DNA of 64,000 nt from JABWBD01 sp040768665 (GTDB lineage: Bacteria; Planctomycetota; Planctomycetia; Pirellulales; Thermoguttaceae): NCBI GenBank assembly GCA_040768665.1, contig JAXGMN010000008.1, positions 124,001 to 188,000 of the forward strand, written 5' to 3'. A model generated the notes under the pieces. It saw nothing but the letters and a program-made list of their open reading frames with translations, was not told the origin of the DNA and ran no database searches. The position numbers and the translations under genes were made by a program. Below are positions 9,547-19,022 of this stretch, in pieces (position 1 is the first letter of the stretch; the number at the start of each line of letters is the position of its first letter).

Positions 9547-11670
9547 CTACAAACCGGCGACCTCCACGGCCCGATAAATCCGCAGCTCGGGCAGCGTGAA
9601 ACGAAGCTTTCCATCCTTCACCTCGGCGGCCAGTTCGATCGACTGGTCCTGCGGAGCGTAGCATTGGACCTTTGTCGCCGCCCCGACGCCCGGCAGGCGC
9701 AGCTCCACTTGGATTTCCCGCTGTACCTCAGGCTCGCGGGCCTCCACCCCTAAAGGCACGTTATAGTTGATCAGATGAACCACGTAGTTGGCTGTGTCGG
9801 GCTTGCGAAACACGTTCACCCGGACCTTCGTCAAGGCGGGGGATTGGGGATTGGCAATGGCGGAGAACTTGCGGCCCGCCGTCCTCTCGATCCACTCCAC
9901 CAGCCGCGCCCCTTCGGCGGGCACGGCTGGAACACTCACGGCCGCGCCTTTTCCGATCTGCTTCACCGTAAACGGCTGCGAGGCGTCCGGCGCGGCGACC
10001 AGTTCCGCCAGCGGCGGCTCTGCCGGGCGCCGGCCCAACTCGTCGAATTCCGGCGGGGTGCCGGTGATGATCAGCAAGCCTCCGCCCCGTACGAACTGCT
10101 TCAAACCCTCGGCCTGACTTTTCGCAAGATGGCTGACCCGCGGCAGCACGACCGCGGCATACCTGGCCAGATTCTCGGCCGTCAACTGGTCGGCGATCAG
10201 GTAATCGAACGGAGCGTGGCCGTCGAGCAGGTTTGCGGTCGCCTTCCGCACCTCCATTTGATGTTGGGTGTTGCCGTCGAGCCATGCGAGATCGGGAAGC
10301 ACGACAACCGCCACTTCGGCGAACGAGTCCAGCCCTTCGTAGAGATCCGAATGCCGCTGGAAGAATTCGCGGTACTGCTTCTGCACCTGCATCAGTTCCG
10401 GGTCGGCCCGCTGCAGGAGGCCTCCACCGCCGCCGAAGGCCGCCGCCTCGGCGTTGCCCAACGCGGCCGAGGCAAGGTTCATCTCCAGCAGCTCGCGCTC
10501 CGAGCGAGGCACGTTGTATCCCGGGCGTGTGAGCAGAATGGGGCGCACCTTGCGGCGGAGGCACTGCACGAACTTGTACTCGAAAATGTTATCGTTGTAC
10601 TTTTTGACGCAGACGTCCTCCACGATCGGCCGGAAGACCATGCCCGGGTGCGTGCCGTTCGGGCCGACCGATCGCTCGAACATGATCAGGTCGGTGTCGG
10701 GGTAGATATGCAGGATGTTCTCCGGCCGTTTCTCGCCGCCGTTTGGGAAAACGACGAACGGCTCGCCGGTGATTCGCCGGCCCGCCTCGCCGATCGCTTC
10801 GAGGTGCTCCTTGAGGCAGGCACAGCGGAACCGGTGCGTTTCGGCCCAGAGCAGCCCCGGCTGTTTCCCGTCGCCCAGCTCCGGGCTTTCCGTTTCAAAG
10901 AGTTCCTGACGCTGGCCGGCCGTGTATCGTCCGTCGATCCAACTCCGCCATTTCTTCCGGCAGACCTCGCAATGACACCGCAGCGAACCGGCATTGTCGA
11001 CAAAAACCCCGTCGAACCCGCACCGGGCGATGTTCTCCACGACCTTCTCGGTCCACTGCCGCCACTCGCGCCGGTTCTGACAGCAGGCGTAACGGATGTT
11101 CGGCTCGTAGGGCGGGTAGAACTCGCCCTCGAACCGATAGAAGAAGAACGGCTTCCCTTCGGGCGTGACCTGCAGCCACTGAATCGGATCGGTCGCAGGT
11201 CGAGGGCCGAGCGCGAACGCCTGGTACTCGTTCCACTGGTCGAAGAACTCCCAGAAGCCGGTTCGCCGCTCGGGATGGCCGCCGATGGTCATGCTGCAGA
11301 TGTAGGGCGTCGCCCATTTCACGCCCGCCTTGTGCAGGTCATCGGCCAGCGTCGTCAGGTCGGCAATCCGCCGGCGGGTCTCTTCAGGTGAAAGTCGGCG
11401 GATATCGTCGCCCTTGCCGTGAGCCTGGTTTTCGCCGCCCAGGGCCTGGATCGGTCCCCAGTTGTGGGTAAAGGGCACGTCCTTGCCGAGGTGCAGAAGC
11501 GTGGGCGGAGCTTGTGAGATCCGTTCGATGTAGTCCGGTGAACGGATATGATCCGAGCCGTAGTCGAGGATATACGTAAACGGCGCCTTCGTGAGAACCG
11601 GAGCCGGCGGGTCGGGCTGGGCGACAGCGGGGAAAAGGAACAGAAGTGTCCAGAAAATCAAGGATTGCAT
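9547..11670 (-). CDS. Secreted glycoside-hydrolase-like protein
   Basis: 707 residues starting with a clear signal peptide (MQSLIFWTLLFLFPAVAQ). The N-terminal half looks like a TIM barrel: it contains NIARCGFDGVFVDNAG, followed by a CHCEVCRKKW cysteine cluster. The middle (about 430-560) resembles the GATase-like trimerisation domain of GH42 beta-galactosidases (RYAAVVLPRVSHLAKSQ, then FVRGGGLLIITG). The C-terminus is a beta-sandwich-like stretch. It probably acts on a plant or algal polysaccharide outside the cytoplasm, but no CAZy family can be fixed by eye. It is the last gene of a minus-strand run with the isomerase and Tat proteins upstream. Confidence 0.6.
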   Translation of the reverse strand: MQSLIFWTLLFLFPAVAQPDPPAPVLTKAPFTYILDYGSDHIRSPDYIERISQAPPTLLHLGKDVPFTHNWGPIQALGGENQAHGKGDDIRRLSPEETRRRIADLTTLADDLHKAGVKWATPYICSMTIGGHPERRTGFWEFFDQWNEYQAFALGPRPATDPIQWLQVTPEGKPFFFYRFEGEFYPPYEPNIRYACCQNRREWRQWTEKVVENIARCGFDGVFVDNAGSLRCHCEVCRKKWRSWIDGRYTAGQRQELFETESPELGDGKQPGLLWAETHRFRCACLKEHLEAIGEAGRRITGEPFVVFPNGGEKRPENILHIYPDTDLIMFERSVGPNGTHPGMVFRPIVEDVCVKKYNDNIFEYKFVQCLRRKVRPILLTRPGYNVPRSERELLEMNLASAALGNAEAAAFGGGGGLLQRADPELMQVQKQYREFFQRHSDLYEGLDSFAEVAVVVLPDLAWLDGNTQHQMEVRKATANLLDGHAPFDYLIADQLTAENLARYAAVVLPRVSHLAKSQAEGLKQFVRGGGLLIITGTPPEFDELGRRPAEPPLAELVAAPDASQPFTVKQIGKGAAVSVPAVPAEGARLVEWIERTAGRKFSAIANPQSPALTKVRVNVFRKPDTANYVVHLINYNVPLGVEAREPEVQREIQVELRLPGVGAATKVQCYAPQDQSIELAAEVKDGKLRFTLPELRIYRAVEVAGL

Positions 11671-11688
11671 GGTTGAGGTCTCCGGAGA

Positions 11689-11804
11689 CTTTGGAGTGCG
11701 CGTGACTTGTCACCGCTTTCTTTTATCTTTCCTTTTTTCTTTCACCGGCCTTATCCAACAAAGGCACGAAAAGAAAGCGACGACAAGTCGTGCGCACTCC
11801 AAAG
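11689..11804. repeat. Imperfect inverted repeat between two minus-strand genes
   Basis: Arms of about 36 bp: the left begins CTTTGGAGTGCGC and the right ends GCGCACTCCAAAG, with an AT/pyrimidine-rich centre. It begins 18 bp upstream of the hydrolase start and ends just after the stop of the preceding gene. It may be a dispersed element or act as an intercistronic hairpin. Confidence 0.75.
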
Positions 11805-11805
11805 G

Positions 11806-12543
11806 CTATGGGTGTTTGCGTTTGCCAAAGGTCAGGGCCCAATCTTCGCGCGTGGAAAGGTACGGCGCCAAGCCGGGATCAAGCCAGAGCTTCACGTCGT
11901 CGACGTGCAGCCCGGCGGCCTTCGGCTTCAGCAGGCTCAGCGACCACACCTTGCCATCGCATCCAGCCGGCACCGCCGCGCCGACCCGTTGCGGCCGGTC
12001 GTAGTCGCCCTCTTCTTCGACGACCGGACGACCCTCCGGGCCTTTGATCTCAACGCGAGCCCCTTCGCGGGGCGCGCCGGCCACGAGCCAGATGCTGAAC
12101 CGCTTCATGCCAGTAGGCACGTAGAAAAAGAACTCCACTTCTCTCGCCGTGTGCAGCGGCACGGTCTCCCGCGCGACGAAGGCCGCAGGGGTTTCGCCCG
12201 GATCGACGCGGCAGGCATTCCAGCCGCTGTCCAGCTCCAGCACATGCAGCCCATCAGCGTCCTTCGGCGTCGACAGTCGGAACTCCTCGCCCAGCAGAAC
12301 CTCGCCCGTGGCGATCGTGCTGCTATTGGGACCGATCAGCGTGAAGTTCAGCATATCGGAGTAGGCGGGAGAGTAGCGCTGCGCCTTGAGCTGGATCTCG
12401 CATGGGCGGCCCGCCTGGGGCAAAATCGCCAGGTAATTTGCCTGACGTAGAGTGGGTAGCAGGTCGTCGGCTGCTTCGGCGGGCCGTGCAGCGGGTGTCA
12501 AAACTGCAATCGCCAGTATGAACAGGCTGAAGCGAATCATCAT
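11806..12543 (-). CDS. Secreted protein of unknown function
   Basis: About 245 residues. The upstream in-frame start is TTG, so the ATG pair giving MMIRFSLFILAIAVL is preferred; it opens a signal peptide ending near ARPAEA. The mature part looks all-beta (for instance VEFFFYVPTGMKRFSIWLV and GRPVVEEEGDYDRPQRV) and could be a jelly-roll or carbohydrate-binding module, but no family is recognised. It follows the sugar isomerase gene by 22 bp and precedes the glycoside-hydrolase-like gene, so a role in the same secreted carbohydrate process is plausible. Confidence 0.6.
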   Translation of the reverse strand: MMIRFSLFILAIAVLTPAARPAEAADDLLPTLRQANYLAILPQAGRPCEIQLKAQRYSPAYSDMLNFTLIGPNSSTIATGEVLLGEEFRLSTPKDADGLHVLELDSGWNACRVDPGETPAAFVARETVPLHTAREVEFFFYVPTGMKRFSIWLVAGAPREGARVEIKGPEGRPVVEEEGDYDRPQRVGAAVPAGCDGKVWSLSLLKPKAAGLHVDDVKLWLDPGLAPYLSTREDWALTFGKRKHP

Positions 12544-12565
12544 CGTGTTATCGCTCAAAACGGGA

Positions 12566-13480
12566 TTAGCTTATGCCGACCAATTGTTCCACAAATCGCT
12601 TTGCTTTCTTCACTTCCTCGAGCGTTTGGGCGGGATCACCTGACCTCACCATCTCGATCATCAGCGGCCCATGGGCGAAGCCGCCGTGTCGCATCCGCCG
12701 CATGAGGACCGCGAAATCGACTTTGCCCGTGCCCGGAGTGAGCGCGACGTTCTCCGGTGGCAGATAGTCTTTCACCGACATACCGGTGACCAACCCGTCT
12801 ACCGCCCTCACGTCGTCGACAGGATCGATCTGGCCCTTGGAGTAATAAAAGATGTTGCCCGGGTCGTACATGATCGTGAAGTTCGGCCGGTCCACGCGGC
12901 GGACCGCGTCGCGAAGTTGCGGCCCCGTGCCGGTGGTGCCGCCGTGGGGCTTGAGCACGACGGCAATCCGCTTCGCCAGTGCGTAATCGCAGCAGTCGGC
13001 GACCGTACGGCAACAGGCTTCGTACGTCTGCTCGTTGCCGATGCCGGATAGGAGCACCGACAGGCCGCCGGCTGCTTCGCAGTTGTCGATCAGCTTGCGG
13101 AGTCCGGCGGGTCCCTTCTCCAGCGATACGCCGCCGCCGTAGACGTTGGTGATCGCAAGTCCGCGTTTTTTCGCTTCCTGGCCGACCTGGGCCGATTCTT
13201 CAAGCGAGGTATCGACCGCGATGACCCGCCGCGTGCGGGTCTTCGCGCCGGTCAGCGCGATGTACTTGAAACCGACCTCGGCCACCGCGTCAAACCCGAC
13301 ACGATAGTCGTAGGCCGCCCAAGGCCGGGTCCAGCACCCGACAAGCCAACCGCGGTCCTGGAGATAAGGCACCGGAGCGCCGTCGGCCAAAGCAATGGCT
13401 CGCGAGGCGAGCATGCCGGCCGCGACGCCGATGCCGTGGCCCAGAAACTGGCGGCGAGTATACACAGGAAAGGTGGTCAT
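12566..13480 (-). CDS. Tat-exported sugar phosphate isomerase/epimerase-like protein
   Basis: 304 residues. The N-terminus carries a twin-arginine signal (YTRRQFLGHGIGVAAGMLA), so the folded protein is predicted to be exported. The rest fits the xylose-isomerase-like TIM barrel (AP endonuclease family 2): a VGFDAVAEVGFKYIALTG strand, VLKPHGGTTGTG, and TIMYDPGNIFYYS with the metal-ligand-type DPGN. Exported members of this family are abundant in planctomycetes and their substrates are mostly unknown. The start lies 4 bp after the stop of the upstream Tat protein, indicating one operon. Confidence 0.8.
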   Translation of the reverse strand: MTTFPVYTRRQFLGHGIGVAAGMLASRAIALADGAPVPYLQDRGWLVGCWTRPWAAYDYRVGFDAVAEVGFKYIALTGAKTRTRRVIAVDTSLEESAQVGQEAKKRGLAITNVYGGGVSLEKGPAGLRKLIDNCEAAGGLSVLLSGIGNEQTYEACCRTVADCCDYALAKRIAVVLKPHGGTTGTGPQLRDAVRRVDRPNFTIMYDPGNIFYYSKGQIDPVDDVRAVDGLVTGMSVKDYLPPENVALTPGTGKVDFAVLMRRMRHGGFAHGPLMIEMVRSGDPAQTLEEVKKAKRFVEQLVGIS

Positions 13481-13484
13481 GGCT

Positions 13485-14666
13485 TTATCCCGTCAGTCCA
13501 AGGAAGCCCTCGTGCAAAAACACCGGTTCGCAGCCGCGCTCGGCGGCCCAGCGAATCGCGGTCTCGATCCGCTCGCGGTGATCGGGCAGGTAGGCGCGGT
13601 AGAACGGCCAGAAGTATTGCTCGTGGGTCATCAGGTCGATGATCTCCGCCTGGTTGGGATCCTGGCCGATCGCTTCCAACTGCGGCAGAATCTGATCCAG
13701 CGGAACGGTGTTGCAGATCATGTCGATCTTTGAGAAGACGATGCCGCTGCCAAAGTCTTTCAGGGCGTCGTGTTTCGAGAGATACTCGCATCGCGTCGGG
13801 TCCATGCGGTAACAGACGGGCCACTCTTCGCCGCGCTTTCGGAAATAGCCGCTGAGAACCTTCACGCCGTGCTCGGCCAGCGGCTTCCAGGCCGACGGCC
13901 GCACCTCGCCCCAGTGGACGATCGTCGTCGGCGAATAGGTTTCCTCGCCGGCAAAACGGTAGATCTGCTCGCGGATCTTCGTGAAATCAGCGATCACTTG
14001 CTCGGGCGGGGCGTCGATGTAGGGCTTGGCCGGCTCGTTGGCATGCGCGTGGAATGCCAGCTTCAGCCAGCCGGCGTTGTCGCGCCACTCGCTCCGATAG
14101 CGGTCGGGAAACTGTGGCAGGTCGAACTCATCGGCGGTCGTGTAGTAGATATTCAGGACAAACTTGGTGCCGTATTTCTTGTGCAAGTCGCGGTACATCG
14201 CGAGATAGAAGCAGTCGAAGAGCGACTTGTAGCCCTTCTGCCAGATGTCGCGGAGGAAGAAACTGTTGTCGTCGACGGCGAAGCGGTAGCGGGGACGGGA
14301 ATTGCGGTCCCACACGACACGGGCGCGTGCCTGCGCGTCGGAGTTGTCCGCCGGCGCGGCGACGAGGTCGGTCTCGCGGTCGCGGAGCACCACGTCGGCC
14401 TCGAACCTCTCGCCGCTCTGCCGGGCCGGCGAGCCGTTTACCAACACTTTCCGGTCCGCCGGCGCAGTGCCGCGGACTCGGATCTTCAGCCCGCCGTCGG
14501 CCGGCTGGCCGTGGTGCCGATTGAGCACCGCCCCGTGAAAGGGCTCCTCAATCGTGATGCCGCCTGGGCGTTCTGCCGCTGCGAGCAGGCCGCCGGATGC
14601 CACCGCACCTGCGGCTGCGAAACCTGACTGCAGAAAACGGCGGCGGGTGATTGTCTGAGGGAACAT
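13485..14666 (-). CDS. Tat-exported polysaccharide-deacetylase-like protein
   Basis: The ATG at 14666 is chosen because an AGGAGG lies 7 bases upstream; the longer frame would start with GTG. It gives MFPQTITRRRFLQSGFAAAG, a textbook twin-arginine signal. After a beta-sandwich-like stretch (IRVRGTAPADRKVLVNGSPA) the protein has RFAVDDNSFFLRDI and later LKLAFHAHANEP, which could be the Asp and His-x-His metal sites of a NodB-like deacetylase, though a canonical full motif set is not seen. The C-terminus contains FLHEGFLG. First gene of the operon with the isomerase. Function uncertain. Confidence 0.55.
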   Translation of the reverse strand: MFPQTITRRRFLQSGFAAAGAVASGGLLAAAERPGGITIEEPFHGAVLNRHHGQPADGGLKIRVRGTAPADRKVLVNGSPARQSGERFEADVVLRDRETDLVAAPADNSDAQARARVVWDRNSRPRYRFAVDDNSFFLRDIWQKGYKSLFDCFYLAMYRDLHKKYGTKFVLNIYYTTADEFDLPQFPDRYRSEWRDNAGWLKLAFHAHANEPAKPYIDAPPEQVIADFTKIREQIYRFAGEETYSPTTIVHWGEVRPSAWKPLAEHGVKVLSGYFRKRGEEWPVCYRMDPTRCEYLSKHDALKDFGSGIVFSKIDMICNTVPLDQILPQLEAIGQDPNQAEIIDLMTHEQYFWPFYRAYLPDHRERIETAIRWAAERGCEPVFLHEGFLGLTG

Positions 14667-14777
14667 CTTCGTGCCTCCTAAGTCGCGATTCACATGGACC
14701 AGTCCCCGGCCGTGGGCGTGAACGGTTACCTCTTCTTGTACACCGCGGCGGATGGGAATGCAAGGCGATGCCGTTTT

Positions 14778-15548
14778 TCACAGATCGAACGTGGCGATCA
14801 CCGGCGCGTGGTCGGAGGGCTTCTGGCCTTTGCGTTGGCCACGATCGACCTCCACACCTGTCGAGCGGGAAGCCAGCGGCTCCGTCGCGAAGATATGGTC
14901 GATCCGCAGGCCGTCGTTCTTGGGGAAGGCGAGCATGCGGTAATCCCACCAGGAATAGATGCCGCCCTCGGGGTGGTGCTTGCGGAAGACGTCGATCAGT
15001 CCCCATCGGCGGATCGCCTCAAGAGATCGTCGCGCGTCGCCGTGGCACAGGACGCTCCCGGCCCACTGGGCAGGCCGGGCGACGTCGGAATCGTCCGGGG
15101 CAACGTTGAAGTCGCCACACAGGACCAGCAACTCGGAACGCGTGTAGGATGCCTCGAAGTACGCCCGTAATCGGTCCATCCAGGCGAGCTTGTAGGCATA
15201 GTGCTCCGACCCGACGACCTTGCCATTGGGAAAGTAGGCGCAGACGACCCGAACCGGTCCCAGGGTTGCCGCGACGAGACGGGCCTGTGGGTCTTCGTCG
15301 GCCGGCCCCATGCCACGCGAGACGTCCGCCGGTTCCGAGCGGCTGAGAATGGCAACCCCGTTGTAGGTCTTCTGGCCGAAGACCGCCGCGTGGTAGCCGG
15401 CGTCGCGGATCGCGTCGTAGGGGAATGCCTCATTCGTGACCTTGAGTTCCTGCAAGCAAACCACGTCCGGCCCGACACGACCCAGCCACTCAACAAGACG
15501 GTCCTGCCGAGCACGGATCGAGTTGACATTCCAGGTGGCCAGTTTCAT
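14778..15548 (-). CDS. xth: Exodeoxyribonuclease III
   Basis: The product starts MKLATWNVNSIRARQDRL at the ATG at 15548; a longer frame to 15656 adds residues with no family match and is rejected. Hallmarks of the ExoIII/AP endonuclease family are in order: WNVNS, the metal-binding Glu in CLQELK, GDFNVAPDDSDV, the DYR segment in SWWDYRM, LRIDHIFA, and the catalytic SDHAPV near the end. It acts in base excision repair at abasic sites and as a 3'-5' exonuclease. 256 residues is normal. It is divergent from the MetE-like gene and apparently independent of the Tat operon downstream. Confidence 0.93.
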   Translation of the reverse strand: MKLATWNVNSIRARQDRLVEWLGRVGPDVVCLQELKVTNEAFPYDAIRDAGYHAAVFGQKTYNGVAILSRSEPADVSRGMGPADEDPQARLVAATLGPVRVVCAYFPNGKVVGSEHYAYKLAWMDRLRAYFEASYTRSELLVLCGDFNVAPDDSDVARPAQWAGSVLCHGDARRSLEAIRRWGLIDVFRKHHPEGGIYSWWDYRMLAFPKNDGLRIDHIFATEPLASRSTGVEVDRGQRKGQKPSDHAPVIATFDL

Positions 15549-15751
15549 CGGGACCTCGAATTCACAGTCCTGCCGGCAACAATCCGGGCGAGCAAGTATA
15601 GCGGTTTCTCGTGCGGATCTCCAGCTCCCCGTAATTGCCAGTCCGCCCCTGCACAACTCGGAAGATTGACCATCTGCGGCGTCGGGCCTACCATTCCCCG
15701 GCCATTTTGTGCATGGGACATCTTGTGGTTCTTGAAGGGGAGGAGTTCTCC

Positions 15752-16945
15752 ATGTTTACCGCCACTGCCGATCTCGTTCTGCCCGCCACCGTCACCGGAT
15801 CCTGGCCCCGGCCGCGTTGGTTCGACGTGAGCATGTGGGGCGAGCCGCTGGACACCTGCATGATGGACGTCCGTTTCCGCGAAAAGTTCCAGGACGCGCT
15901 GGCCGTCGTCGTCAGCGATCAGGAGCGGGCCGGGCTCGATCTGGTGACCAACGGCGACTACCACTGCGACGAGGATTTTGCCGGCCGGTCGTGGCACCAC
16001 TATCCGATTCAGCGGTGGGCCGGGTTCGAGGGCGACCATCTCCAGTCGGAGGCGACGCGGTCGAGTTGGCTGAAGTATCCGCCGGGAACGCTCCTGCACG
16101 AGATCTATACCGCCTGGCGATGGCCCCGCGTCACCGGGAAGATCGAGTATCGGCCGCTGGACTATGCCAAGCTTTTCCGCATGACGCAGGCCAAAAGCCG
16201 AAAACCGGTGAAGTTCGGCACGTGCTGCTCGCAGGTAATGAGCCTTTTCCTCGACCTCCACACCGACCAGTACAAGGACAAACGCCAGGTCATCTGGGAC
16301 ATGGCCGAAGCGATGAACAAGGAGCTCCTCGCGCTTCGCGACGCCGGCTGCAAGGTGATCCAGGTCGAGGAGCCCTGTTTCCACTTCATGGCGAACACGC
16401 TGGGCAAGGACCATAGCGAAGTGCGGTTCATGGTCGACGCCTACAACCGCGAGGTCGAGGGCCTGGACGACGTCGAAATTTGGATCCACACCTGCTGGGG
16501 CAACCCGAACATGCAGCGGGTGATGGAAGACACTGAGCTACGCGGCTTCGCTGGAGATCTACCTGGGCGAAGCGAAAGGCGACGTGTGGACGGTGGAGAT
16601 GAAGGACCGCAATCCCGCGACATCGAACTGTTCGAGCGGTTCAAGAACGCGTTGGACAAAAAGATCGCCATCGGCGCGGTGAGCCATCGCACGCTGCAGG
16701 CGGACCGGCCCGAGGAAGTGGCCGGCGAGATCCGCCGTGCGGCTCGAATACATCCCGCCGGAGCGGCTTGTCGTCTCGAGCGATTGCGGATTCGGCCGGC
16801 AGGGATGCAACCGGGAAATCGCCTTCTACAAGGCGTCGTCGATCGCCCAGGGGTGCAACATTGTTCGAAACGAGCTTGGCCTGCCGACGACCTATGTTCC
16901 CGCGGCGGACCCCAGCGCTTGCAGATGGACATCGTGCCGAGTTGA
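15752..16945 (+). pseudogene. MetE-like (cobalamin-independent methionine synthase C-terminal type) gene, frameshifted
   Basis: Start ATG has AGGGGAGGAG a few bases upstream. Residues to about 262 read well: PATVTGSWPRPRW, VSDQERAGLDLVTNGDYHCD, QVEEPCFHF and IHTCWGNPNM with the His-x-Cys zinc site. At about 16540 the frame changes (YAASLEIYLGEAKGDVWTVEMK continues in another frame), returns by about 16620 (RDIELFERFKNALDKKIAIG), shifts again near 16740 (RLEYIPPERLVVSSDCGFGR with the Cys ligand) and once more near 16915 before ending LQMDIVPS. All parts of a COG0620-type enzyme survive across frames, so either young decay or sequencing indels. It lacks the N-terminal MetE half, like short archaeal and planctomycete forms. 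Confidence 0.75.
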
Positions 16946-17208
16946 AAAAGGGGCAGGCACCGCGCCATCCCCTTTTCCCCAGTCTCCCTTGGCGGCTGTG
17001 CGAGTTGGACCGGTTATTCCGGCGGTAAACCGCCCGCCACGCGGGCTTCAATGCGGATATTCTCTGCTGTCGGCAGTTTCGAGGACGGACGCCCGCTTCT
17101 GCGGGAAGGCCAACCTATACTTGGATCGAACGCCAACCGGGCCGGTCCCGCCCGGGCGCCTTTTCGCTTCTGCTCTTCTCGTCCTGTCTCTTCTCGGAAC
17201 AATCTGCA

Positions 17209-18635
17209 ATGGCGCGGATCAGCGTGTCGTTGTCCGGCATTGAACGGACCTTGCTCAATCGGCTCGCCGAAGCCGATACTGCGGTCGATGTGCACACGCT
17301 TCGTCTGGCGACCGGCAAGAAGATCCAGTCGCCCCGCGACGCCCCCTCCACGTTCCTCGCCCTCAGCGGGTTTGAATCGTGGCTGGCCAACGTAACCTCG
17401 ACGGCGGCGAACGTATCGGCCGCCAGCAGCAGGATCACCAAGGTCCAGTCGACGCTGGATCAGATCCGGACCCAGCTCAATGCCGTCCGCACCGAGCTGC
17501 TGAAGGATGAAACGCGAAGCCTGACGCCGTCGGAGCGGGCCACCGCGCAGGCCGCCATCGACGAAGCAATCGTCGAAATGAACAATCTCGCCGGGGTCGA
17601 CATCGACGGCCGCCGCATGCTGGACGGCTCGGCCGACTACCGGGTGTCGGGCCGCAACTCGGAGCAAGTGGCGTCGGTCGAGGTCTATGCCCTCGGCCAC
17701 GGGGCCGCCGATTGGCGGCCGGAAATCTCGGGCACCGTGCTCAAGCGGCCACCGAGGCCGAGTTGCTCTATACCGGTTCCGGCGGCCAGACCAGGTCGGC
17801 CGCCACCTTCACGCTGACCGGAAAGCTGGGGTCGACCTCGATCAGCGTGCTGCCAGACGAGGACCTCGACGACGTCGCCGCGAAGATGAACGACGCTAGC
17901 CACCAAACCGGCGTCGTCGCCTCCGTCGACGGCGACGAATTGACGCTGACGAGTGTTTACGACGGCTTCGCGAACGAGATCGCGGTCGCCGTATCCGACG
18001 GGAGTTTTGCCGTCACCGGCGGCAACGGCGACGGAACGGCCAACGGGGCAGCGATGCGGTCGCCAGGATCAACGGCACCCTCCACACCGGCGAGGGCAGC
18101 CGCTTCACGGTCAACCAGAACGGCTTTCATGTCGAGGTCGAGTTCGCGGGCGGGTTCACCGGCGACTTCGACACCATGACCGTCGACGGCGGCGGATTGG
18201 TGTTCGCCCTGCTGCCCGACGTCCAACAGCGGTCATCGCTGGCCATTCCCGGCTTGCAGGCCGCACGGCTCGGGGGAAACCAGCGGCACACTGGCCCAGA
18301 TCTTCTCCGGCGGTTCCTATTCGGGGCTGGACGCCAAGACCTCAACCGCGATTCGCATTGTCGACGAGGCCATTGGACAACTGGATAAGATCGAAGGCCG
18401 GGTGGACGGGTTTTTCAATGCCGCGATCACCTCCTCTTCGAATCTCCTTGCGGAGTACCAGGAGGACCTCGAAGACTCGATCGACCAGACCGACGGGTAC
18501 AACGAGGACGAGGAGTCGCTGCTCGAGAAGAGCGAATCGCTGGCCGCCAACGCGCGGGCGAGCCTGGCTGTTCTGTACCAGCAGCGGATCAAGATGGTCG
18601 AACTGATCAGCCAACTGGCCGGGCTGGGTTCGTAA
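17209..18635 (+). pseudogene. Flagellin/FlgL-like gene, frameshifted
   Basis: The first 170 codons encode a flagellin N-terminal helical domain: MARISVSLSGIERTLLNRLA, then TGKKIQSPRDAPSTFLALSG and a long helix ending MNNLAGVDIDGRRMLDGSAD. The frame shifts near 17725 (continuing ATEAELLYTGSGGQTRSAA), again near 18045 (ARINGTLHTGEGSRFTVNQN), and again near 18280 (SGTLAQIFSGGSYSGLDAKT) before a C-terminal helical end YQQRIKMVELISQLAGLGS. Read across shifts it is one gene of about 475 codons resembling hook-associated protein 3 or an atypical flagellin. As it stands it could not make a full product. No other flagellar gene is nearby. Confidence 0.7.
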
Positions 18636-18800
18636 TTGGGCCGTCGCTTCCGAGCGGGTGTTTGACCGGAGGCAATCAAGGCGGCGATTTCGCGTCGGCA
18701 CTACGATCCGAGTGGACCCTCAACGGTGAAATACGAGATTGTCGCTCGAAAGGTGGCACTCGGCCGCGCGGCGGATTAGTATGATCTGATAGGACTCGTG

Positions 18801-18825
18801 CCAAACCGGCTCCAAGCCGGTTTGG
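18801..18825. terminator. Hairpin, possible terminator
   Basis: CCAAACCGGCT and its exact complement form an 11-bp stem around a CCA loop, 166 bp after the flagellin-like gene. No T-run follows, so intrinsic termination is doubtful. Confidence 0.35.
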
Positions 18826-18846
18826 AAGACGGAGCCCTTCGTAAAG

Positions 18847-18943
18847 GTCGTTTAACCGCAGTGCCCAACGGGCCGCGGCGTCGGTGGCCGATATACCGGC
18901 ACTATCGGCCTGCGCGGCCCGTTGGGCACTGCGGCTAAACGAC
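18847..18943. repeat. Inverted repeat, 97 bp
   Basis: Two 31-bp arms, beginning GTCGTTTAACCGCAGTGCCC and mirrored up to 18943 with one mismatch, surround a 35-bp centre. Palindromes of this kind (CCGCAGTGCCCAACGGGCCGC) look like dispersed elements. It occupies the gap between the broken flagellin gene and the first beta-propeller gene; nothing else is seen between 18636 and 19022. Confidence 0.8.
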
Positions 18944-19022
18944 GAATTCCCAACACCTTAGGACCTTTCCAGGGGTGGGAGACGGCTTTACCCCCTGCAT
19001 CTACCCGAAGGAATTCACCCGG

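Noticed and set aside
9775..11391. 538-codon plus-strand frame
   Set aside because: Antisense shadow of the secreted glycoside-hydrolase-like gene with a signal peptide.
15549..15751. Riboswitch (cobalamin or SAM) upstream of the MetE-like gene
   Set aside because: No conserved box resembling either class could be seen in the 200-bp divergent region.
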